Positions 57,906 to 64,000 of a stretch of 64,000 nucleotides of DNA are shown here, one piece after another. The stretch comes from Aeromonas fluvialis (GTDB lineage: Bacteria; Pseudomonadota; Gammaproteobacteria; Enterobacterales; Aeromonadaceae). A program made the position numbers and the translations under genes. The notes below the pieces were generated by a model. That model searched no databases, was not told the DNA's origin, and saw only the letters and a list, made by a program, of their open reading frames with translations. The first letter of the stretch is position 1, and each line of letters begins with the position of its first letter. The stretch spans positions 44,470 to 108,469 of the forward strand of contig NZ_CDBO01000047.1 of the NCBI RefSeq assembly GCF_000819885.1, in the 5' to 3' direction.

Positions 57906-60779
57906 GTGGCCCAGCACTCTCCCTCTTTTTCCACTCTTTCCCCCTTGCTGCAAGCGCAGGCCCATCGCCACTGGCAGCGACTGCTCGAACTGGCACCAGA
58001 CTACGGCGACCTGTCCGAGGCAACCCGGCAGCTCCTGCTCACCCAGCTCGCTCTCTCCGATTTTGTCGCCGATTCCCTCTTCAAACAGCCGGCATTGCTG
58101 ACCGAGCTGCTTGCCTCCGGTGATCTCGAACGAACCGAACGCTGGCCAGCTTACCAACACGATCTGACCGCCCTGCTCGCCGAGGTGAGCGATGAAGAGG
58201 CGCTCAAGCGCATCCTGCGCCAGTTCCGCCGCAGCCGCATGCTGGTGATCGCCTGGCGCGAACTGCGGGGTCATGCCGAGGTCGAAGAGAGCTTTATCCA
58301 TCTAACCAAACTGGCGGATGCCCTAATCTGCAGCGCCCGCGACTGGCTCTACACCAAACAGTGCAACGAGCTGGGCACCCCGATGGATGGCGACGGCAAC
58401 CCGCAACCGCTGCTGATCCTCGGCATGGGCAAGCTCGGCGGTGGCGAGCTCAACTTCTCCTCGGACATCGACCTTATCTTCACCTTCCCCGAGAACGGCT
58501 ACACAGTTGGCGGGCGGCGCGAACTCGCCAACCAGCAATTCTTTATCAAGCTGGGGCAGCGCATCATCAACGCCCTCCACCAGCCCACTCAGGATGGTCA
58601 GGTGTTCCGGGTCGATATGCGCTTACGCCCCTTTGGAGATGCGGGGCCGCTGGCCATCTCCTTCGCCGCCATGGAGGATTACTACCAACATCACGGTCGC
58701 AACTGGGAGCGCTACGCCATGGTCAAGGCGCGCGTGCTGGGGCCCCAGTGCGAGCACGCGGTCGAGCTGGCCGAGATGCTGCGCCCCTTCGTGTTTCGCC
58801 GCTATATCGACTTCGGCGTCATCGACGGTCTGCGCCAGATGAAGGCAATGATCGCCGCCGAGGTGCGCCGCAAGGGGCTGGAGGGCAACATCAAGCTGGG
58901 GGCTGGCGGCATCCGTGAAGTGGAGTTTATCGCCCAGGCGCTGCAGCTTATTCGCGGCGGTCGTGAACCGGCGCTGCGGGTGCGTCACCTGCCGGAGGCG
59001 CTGGCCGCCATCGCTCAGTGCGGCGCCCTCGAATCCGCCCATTGCGACCGCTTGCTGACGGCCTATCGCTTCCTGCGCCGGGTCGAAAACATCTTGCAGG
59101 AGATCGGCGATCAGCAGACCCAGACCCTACCCACCGAGGAGCGGGATCGCCAGCGGCTCGACGCCGCCCTCGGCTTTACTGACTGGGGCGCCTTTATGGC
59201 TCATCTGGACGAGGAGATGGCCGCCGTCCACCAAGAGTTCGCCGCCGTGGTGGGGGAGGAAAAAGAGGCTCCCGCCCATCTGGAACAGCTCTGGCTCGAT
59301 CTCTGGCGCACCGAGCTCGACGCCGCCGAGCTGGAAAAACTGCTGGCCACGCAGGGGGTGGAGGACCCCGCCTCGCTCTGCGCCGCCCTGCTGCGCTTCA
59401 AGGAGGAGTACAAGCGCCGTCAGGTGGGCCCGCAGGGGCGCATCGCGCTGGACTGGCTGATGCCTGAGCTGCTGCGACTGGTGGTCGCCAGCGAGCAACC
59501 CGCCCGTCTGTTCGAGCGAGTGTGCGAGCTGCTGACCCGCATCTTCACCCGCAGCGCCTATTTGCAGCTGCTGGCAGAGAACCCGGGCGCCCTGCGCCAG
59601 CTGGTACGGCTGTGCGACGCCAGCCATCTGGTGAGCGAGCAGTTGGCCCGCTACCCCATCCTGCTGGACGAGCTGCTCGATCCCCAGCACTTATACCACC
59701 CTACCCCGCTCGATCAGTACAAGCCCCAGCTACGCCAGTTCCTGCTGCGCATCCCCGAGGAAGACGTGGAGCAGCAGATGGAGGCGCTGCGCCAGTTCAA
59801 ACAGGTGCAGCTGCTGCGCATCGTGGCGGCCGACATCGCCGGCGCCCTGCCGCTGATGAAGGTGAGCGACCACCTCACCTGGCTGGCGGAGGCGATCACC
59901 GAGGAGGTCGTCAATCAGGCGTGGGCCCAGATGAGCGAGCGCTACGGGGTGCCACCCGAGGTGGCGGTGAACGGCCAGCGTGGCTTTGCGGTGGTGGCCT
60001 ACGGCAAGCTGGGCGGTATCGAGCTCGGCTACGGATCGGATCTCGATCTGGTGTTCCTGCACGGCGGCGATCCCAACAGCTATACCGACGGGCGCAAGCC
60101 CATCGACAGCCGCCAGTTCTACCTGCGCCTGGCGCAGCGGATCCTGCACCTGTTCAGCACCCGCACCCCGTCCGGGATCCTCTACGAGATCGATATGCGG
60201 CTGCGCCCCTCCGGTGACTCCGGGCTGCTGGTCTCTTCGCTGTCGGCCTATGAGCAGTATCAGCAAAACGAAGCCTGGACCTGGGAGCATCAGGCACTGG
60301 TGCGGGCCCGCCCCATCTATGGCGATGAGGCGGTGATCGCCGAGTTTGCCCGCATCCGCCGCGCCGTGCTGGCCAAAGAGCGGGAGCTGCCGCTCCTGGC
60401 CCGCGAGGTGCGCGAGATGCGCCAGAAAATGCGGGATCATCTGCTCAAGGCGGGTGCTGGCGAGTTCGACCTCAAGCAGTCCCCCGGCGGTATGGTGGAC
60501 ATCGAGTTTATCGCCCAGTACCTTGTGCTGGCCCACGCCTGCGACGAACCGGAGGCGCTCACTCGCTGGTCCGATAACGTGCGCATCTTCGATGAGTGTG
60601 TGATGGTGGGAGTTCTGCCCCTGGAGCAGGCCGAGGAACTGAAACAGGCCTACCTGGAGATCCGCAACCTCGGCCATCGCCTCAACCTCTCGGAGATCTC
60701 CCGCAAGGTGAGCAACGATCAGTTGCAGAACGAGCGCAGTCATGTGCTCGGCGTCTGGCAAACCCTGCTGGGGGAGTAA
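57906..60779 (+). CDS. glnE: Bifunctional glutamine synthetase adenylyltransferase/deadenylase
   Basis: GlnE adenylylates and deadenylylates glutamine synthetase under PII control. A GTG at 57906, seven bases after AAGGAT, is favoured over the ATG at 57897, which lies inside that site; the protein is then 957 residues. Both nucleotidyltransferase domains are intact: GMGKLGGGELNFSSDIDLIF near residue 178 (deadenylase) and AYGKLGGIELGYGSDLDLVF near 700 (adenylylase), each with the G-S-D-x-D metal motif. GAGGIREVEFIAQ and the C-terminal QSPGGMVDIEFIAQYL blocks are also typical. It appears monocistronic. Confidence 0.96.
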   Translation: MAQHSPSFSTLSPLLQAQAHRHWQRLLELAPDYGDLSEATRQLLLTQLALSDFVADSLFKQPALLTELLASGDLERTERWPAYQHDLTALLAEVSDEEALKRILRQFRRSRMLVIAWRELRGHAEVEESFIHLTKLADALICSARDWLYTKQCNELGTPMDGDGNPQPLLILGMGKLGGGELNFSSDIDLIFTFPENGYTVGGRRELANQQFFIKLGQRIINALHQPTQDGQVFRVDMRLRPFGDAGPLAISFAAMEDYYQHHGRNWERYAMVKARVLGPQCEHAVELAEMLRPFVFRRYIDFGVIDGLRQMKAMIAAEVRRKGLEGNIKLGAGGIREVEFIAQALQLIRGGREPALRVRHLPEALAAIAQCGALESAHCDRLLTAYRFLRRVENILQEIGDQQTQTLPTEERDRQRLDAALGFTDWGAFMAHLDEEMAAVHQEFAAVVGEEKEAPAHLEQLWLDLWRTELDAAELEKLLATQGVEDPASLCAALLRFKEEYKRRQVGPQGRIALDWLMPELLRLVVASEQPARLFERVCELLTRIFTRSAYLQLLAENPGALRQLVRLCDASHLVSEQLARYPILLDELLDPQHLYHPTPLDQYKPQLRQFLLRIPEEDVEQQMEALRQFKQVQLLRIVAADIAGALPLMKVSDHLTWLAEAITEEVVNQAWAQMSERYGVPPEVAVNGQRGFAVVAYGKLGGIELGYGSDLDLVFLHGGDPNSYTDGRKPIDSRQFYLRLAQRILHLFSTRTPSGILYEIDMRLRPSGDSGLLVSSLSAYEQYQQNEAWTWEHQALVRARPIYGDEAVIAEFARIRRAVLAKERELPLLAREVREMRQKMRDHLLKAGAGEFDLKQSPGGMVDIEFIAQYLVLAHACDEPEALTRWSDNVRIFDECVMVGVLPLEQAEELKQAYLEIRNLGHRLNLSEISRKVSNDQLQNERSHVLGVWQTLLGE

Positions 60780-60804
60780 TTCCCGCCGGCGACAATGAAA
60801 ATGA

Positions 60805-60837
60805 GCCCACCTGAATTGCTTCAGGCGGGCCTTATTT
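60805..60837 (+). terminator. glnE terminator
   Basis: An 11-bp stem with one mismatch (gcccacctgaa / ttcaggcgggc, loop ttgc) is followed by cttattta, 25 bp past the glnE stop. Confidence 0.7.
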
Positions 60838-60901
60838 ATAGATCTGTCAGACCAACGTACTGCTCGATATGATGATGGCAGAACGCTCCCCAACATAAGA
60901 A

Positions 60902-60922
60902 GAGCCCGCACGGCGCGGGCTC
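60902..60922 (-). terminator. Hairpin after the asmA-like gene
   Basis: A perfect 8-bp stem (gagcccgc / gcgggctc, loop acggc) lies 29 bp beyond the minus-strand stop; it is followed there by TTCTTATG, a short T-rich run. Confidence 0.65.
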
Positions 60923-60950
60923 TGTATGGCGATAAAACAACAGGGTAAGG

Positions 60951-63146
60951 TTATTTGAACAAGCCCTTGAGCAGCTGATCAGCAACCCCCTTCACCCCTT
61001 CGTTGTCGGCCTTGTCACCCAGCAGTTTCTTGATACCCCGCTCGGCCTCCTTGCGCGCCTTCTCTTCCAATATCTTGTTGTTCTGCAGCAGCGCCTTCAC
61101 ATCTAGCTGATAGCTGGGGGCTTGCCAGTGGCCGCCGATACGCACCGGAATGGTGATCTCCTTCAACTCATCCACATCCTTGCCCCCCTGCCCCTTGCTG
61201 CTCTCGACGATGGAGGTCAGGAACAGGAGGTCGAGTGTCTCGGGCACCAGTGCCGTTTGCCCTTGGCCATGAACCCGCAGTGCGGGGGCAAACAGCTGGA
61301 TATCCTTGCTTCGGGCAATGCCATCAGCAATCTGGAAGCTGGCGGTCAGGGCGCTGAAGTCGGTCTTGCGCACCTCTTTCACCTGATCCACCCCCTTACC
61401 GGTCAGGGTCGCTCGCGCCTTGCGGATCATCTCTGCCAAGTTAATGCCGTGCAGGGCTCCGTCGCTCAGCTTCACTGTGACCTTGCCCTGCATCCCGTTG
61501 CGCAGCGCCAGCGCGGAAAGACCTCGCCCCTGTACCTGCACATCCAGATCGCCCTTGCCCTCCAGCAGATCGCTCTGGGCCAAGGTCTGCAGCAAGGGAC
61601 GAATGTTTACCCCAGCCACCTGCTTGTGCAGCTTGTAGGTGGCTGGCTGCTGGCGTGCATCGAGTTCGCCTTTCGCCGTCACCAGCCCGCCCGCCACGTT
61701 AGCTTTGAACTGCTTGAGAGTAAGCAACCCCTTGGTCAGCGCAACTTGCAGGTCAACACTACCCAGATCCAGCCCTTTCAGACGCAGGCTGCCGAGTTGC
61801 AACCGACCATCCAGCCCCCCCTCTCTGAGCGCGCCCAAATCCGGTTCAACAGTAGCAAAGGCTTCGCGCTTGCCGGTTGCAGCTTGATTGCCACTTGCTG
61901 CGGTATTCGAAGCACCGACCGCCGGTTTCTCCTCTTTCGCCTGTGCGATCGTAGCCGGTTTCTCCTCTTTCGCCTGTGCGATCGTAGCCGGTGTCGATTT
62001 GGCGAGCCATTTGTCGAGATCCAGCGTCTCCCCCTTGAGATCGAAGGTGAGCGCGGGAACAGCACCAAGCTGCACGCTTCCATCACCACTCAACAGCACC
62101 TCATCGGCACTCATCACCAACTTGCTCAAGGTAATCAACTGCTTGTCGAGTTCTACGCGGGCAAAACCGGCCAGTTTCAGCTTCATCTCCGGGCGCGGCA
62201 GCGCATCACCTTCCAACGCGGCTGTCAGCACCATATCGGAGAGTTCGGCAAGCTTCATCTCTTTATCGAGCCGCCCCTTGAGCGAACCCTCCAGCGAGCC
62301 AGCCAGTGAAGCTTGTTGCCCCTCTACCTTGGCACCTTTTAGCGCCAACGTGAGGTTGCTCCACTCACCAAGAGCCAGTCGATCTCCCTTGATGGAAAAA
62401 CTGTCGAGTCGCAGGGACGGGTCACTCAGGCTGCCACTGAGGCTCAAGTCTTTCAGTTCACTAGCCATCACCTCCTGCGCCAGCTTGATCTGGGCCTGCC
62501 CCTTGATATCGAAAGCGAGCTTGTCGGCACTTCCCTTGGCCGCCAGCGTCACGGGTACCCACTGATCGGTGGCCAGCTGCCCCATATCGAGATCGAGACG
62601 ATCCAGTCGCAGCGAGGTGCGGCTGCGATCATCCTGTACCAGCGCACTGGCCTGGGAGAGCGCGACACCCTGCAAGCTGATCTGCCAGGGCTTGCTATCA
62701 GCGGTTGGCGCAGGGGTTGGGGGGACGACCGGTTCGCTTGCATCAGCAGTGGCATCTTTGATCAGTCCGCTCAGATTGGAGCTGCCATCCGCCTTGGTCT
62801 GGATAAAGAGATGGGCGCCACTCAAGGTAACCTTGCCGATCTCCAGACGATGGGAGAGCAGCGGCAACAGGGCCACCGAGGCCTCCCCCTGTTCGAAACG
62901 AACGAGATCCGGCTCGGCAAAACCGTCCGGATTGCGCAGGGCGACCTGCTCCAGCGAGAGGCCGAGGCTGGGCCAGAAGCGCCAGTCCATCTCCCCCGCC
63001 ATCACCAGCTCCCGGCCCGTGCTCTTGCGCACCAGCTCTGCCAGTTGGGGCTTGAACTGGTTTGGGTCGATAAGGCTTATCAGCGTCACTATGGCCAGCA
63101 AGGCCGCCACGGCCAGGCCAAGCAAGATGAGAACTATCTTCTTCAC
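60951..63146 (-). CDS. asmA: AsmA-family protein
   Basis: AsmA-family proteins are inner-membrane-anchored, periplasmic proteins of the VPS13-like type, linked to outer-membrane assembly and phospholipid transport. A GTG start after AAGGAGCATATC gives 731 residues. It has one N-terminal membrane segment (KKIVLILLGLAVAALLAIVT), the AsmA N-domain (LIDPNQFKPQLAELVRKSTG), and the conserved C-terminal module (LRNGMQGKVTVKLSDGALHG followed by INLAEMIRKAR). A central low-complexity linker has an 11-residue tandem repeat, PATIAQAKEEK. It is monocistronic and convergent with glnE. Confidence 0.9.
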   Translation of the reverse strand: MKKIVLILLGLAVAALLAIVTLISLIDPNQFKPQLAELVRKSTGRELVMAGEMDWRFWPSLGLSLEQVALRNPDGFAEPDLVRFEQGEASVALLPLLSHRLEIGKVTLSGAHLFIQTKADGSSNLSGLIKDATADASEPVVPPTPAPTADSKPWQISLQGVALSQASALVQDDRSRTSLRLDRLDLDMGQLATDQWVPVTLAAKGSADKLAFDIKGQAQIKLAQEVMASELKDLSLSGSLSDPSLRLDSFSIKGDRLALGEWSNLTLALKGAKVEGQQASLAGSLEGSLKGRLDKEMKLAELSDMVLTAALEGDALPRPEMKLKLAGFARVELDKQLITLSKLVMSADEVLLSGDGSVQLGAVPALTFDLKGETLDLDKWLAKSTPATIAQAKEEKPATIAQAKEEKPAVGASNTAASGNQAATGKREAFATVEPDLGALREGGLDGRLQLGSLRLKGLDLGSVDLQVALTKGLLTLKQFKANVAGGLVTAKGELDARQQPATYKLHKQVAGVNIRPLLQTLAQSDLLEGKGDLDVQVQGRGLSALALRNGMQGKVTVKLSDGALHGINLAEMIRKARATLTGKGVDQVKEVRKTDFSALTASFQIADGIARSKDIQLFAPALRVHGQGQTALVPETLDLLFLTSIVESSKGQGGKDVDELKEITIPVRIGGHWQAPSYQLDVKALLQNNKILEEKARKEAERGIKKLLGDKADNEGVKGVADQLLKGLFK
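61921..61986 (-). repeat. 33-bp tandem duplication in the asmA-like gene
   Basis: Two identical 33-bp copies (61921-61953 and 61954-61986) encode PATIAQAKEEK twice in the linker of the AsmA-like protein. The duplication is in frame. Confidence 0.9.
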
Positions 63147-63284
63147 GATATGCTCCTTGAATCCGGATCCATTGCTGACTATACCACTCACCGCCTGACG
63201 GATGGCACCTGTGGACGAAAAGCGGACAAGGATGAGACAGGGATGGTCGCAGCCAATCCCCACCGTCATCCGCAAGAGTCTGGC

Positions 63285-63785
63285 TTATAAAGAGAATTGT
63301 TGCAGCCGCACCATCGCGGTTCGCGTCGATTCGAAAGCAAAACGGGACAAGGGGGTATCGCTGATCTTCAGCCACTGGCAAGCAGCCACATCGTCGGCCG
63401 GCTGGATGACCGGTTTTTCACTCAGCCTGATGGCGAAAAAGATGTCACAGGTATCATAGGTGACGCCATCGTAGGGATAGATATTGGGGAACGAACCAAG
63501 ATAAGTGCAAGGTTGAGCGCTGACATCGAATCCCAGCTCCTCCTGCAACTCGCGCACCAGCGCCCCCTCCAACGACTCGCCGGGATCGACAAATCCCCCC
63601 GGCAGATCCAGCAATCCCTCGCCCGGATTGCGGGCACGCACCGCAACCAGCACCTCGTCCTGCCAGCAGATCGCCACCATCACAGCTGTCGCGACATTCT
63701 GGAAAAAATGAAAACCGCAGCCACAACGATACTCTTTGGGACTGACGCACTGCAGGGTTTGACCGCCGCATTTTGGGCAAAACAT
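63285..63785 (-). CDS. NUDIX hydrolase with N-terminal zinc ribbon
   Basis: The 166-residue protein starts MFCPKCGGQTLQCVSPKEYR, with CPKC and CGC cysteines forming a zinc ribbon, then a NUDIX domain with the box GGFVDPGESLEGALVRELQE followed by ELGF. Core residues (Gly, two Glu, REx2EE) are intact. The arrangement recalls NudC-type and related NUDIX enzymes, but at this length it is not NudC. The substrate, a nucleoside diphosphate derivative, is unknown. It lies 138 bp upstream of asmA on the same strand. Confidence 0.88.
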   Translation of the reverse strand: MFCPKCGGQTLQCVSPKEYRCGCGFHFFQNVATAVMVAICWQDEVLVAVRARNPGEGLLDLPGGFVDPGESLEGALVRELQEELGFDVSAQPCTYLGSFPNIYPYDGVTYDTCDIFFAIRLSEKPVIQPADDVAACQWLKISDTPLSRFAFESTRTAMVRLQQFSL

Positions 63786-64000
63786 GGGCCATCTCCGACG
63801 GACGAAATAAAGCGCCATTTTACGCCGTTAGGGCCGTTTTTATGAGTAAAACAGACGGGAAGATAAGGAATTTAGGGGGTAATCCCCTTACTGATCCCCT
63901 CATTTTTTGAGACTCAAATAATCCCAAATGTGCGAGAAGGGGAGGATAAATTTGACCAATTTTCAGGCGATTTGCTGAATATCAGCCAATAAAAAACCCC
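63786..64000. other. Upstream region of the NUDIX gene at the window edge
   Basis: AT-rich sequence with no gene recognised. The last bases (ccaataaaaaacccc) may be the start of a hairpin or terminator that continues outside the window. Confidence 0.4.

Overview
The window looks like chromosomal DNA of a gammaproteobacterium of the order Aeromonadales, most probably Aeromonas. This rests on the high GC content, on proteins that resemble E. coli and Vibrio orthologues along their whole length (GlyA, EttA, AccC, Acs, TorA, GlnE), and on familiar gene orders: nrdR-ribD-ribE-ribB-ribH-nusB-thiL-pgpA, accB-accC-yhdT-panF with prmA nearby, and the torS/torT/torR/torCAD layout. The species cannot be fixed from the sequence alone. 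I see no rRNA, tRNA, prophage, insertion sequence or CRISPR array.

Layout. 1-6400: the 3' end of dxs, then a minus-strand peptide-type ABC importer (fused double ATPase, binding protein, two permeases). 6417-13987: the minus-strand riboflavin/thiamine/housekeeping block, with nrdR and glyA upstream. 14152-24281: a complete TMAO respiration locus (TorS sensor, TorT, TorR, TorC, TorA, TorD), carrying an extra GFA-family gene between torT and torR and a small membrane-protein gene after torD. 24286-24980: two small exported proteins that look like tandem paralogues of unknown function. 25152-31492: acs, aroQ, accB, accC, yhdT, panF.

31500-34740 is an accessory block between panF and prmA. It holds a PTS EIICB gene, a LysR/oxidoreductase pair that has lost both 5' ends at one deletion junction, and intergenic minus-strand signals that look like one or two small RNAs. 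34740-43685: prmA, maa, a soluble CZB-domain chemoreceptor, a YdjA-type nitroreductase, fadH and sppA (divergent, with a PsrA-like operator), and an L,D-transpeptidase. 44204-50629 is a second peptide ABC importer (YejB/YejE-type permeases, binding protein, two separate ATPases). Its first ATPase carries five in-frame 63-bp tandem repeats, each with a seven-G tract, apparently copied from the gene's own first codons. 50731-64000: a YitT protein, a frameshifted DUF2076 gene, a lytic transglycosylase, an unidentified decayed gene, ettA, a small conserved-looking ORF, an NCS2 purine permease with a PurR-like box, glnE, an AsmA protein and a NUDIX hydrolase.

Most of the window is ordinary core metabolism. 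The most unusual items are the repeat-bearing ATPase gene, the candidate small RNA(s) upstream of prmA, the paired small exported proteins beside the tor locus, the reciprocal deletion scar, and the RibB protein with a degenerate cyclohydrolase domain (RibBX type). All functional calls come from reading the sequence; no database search was run.
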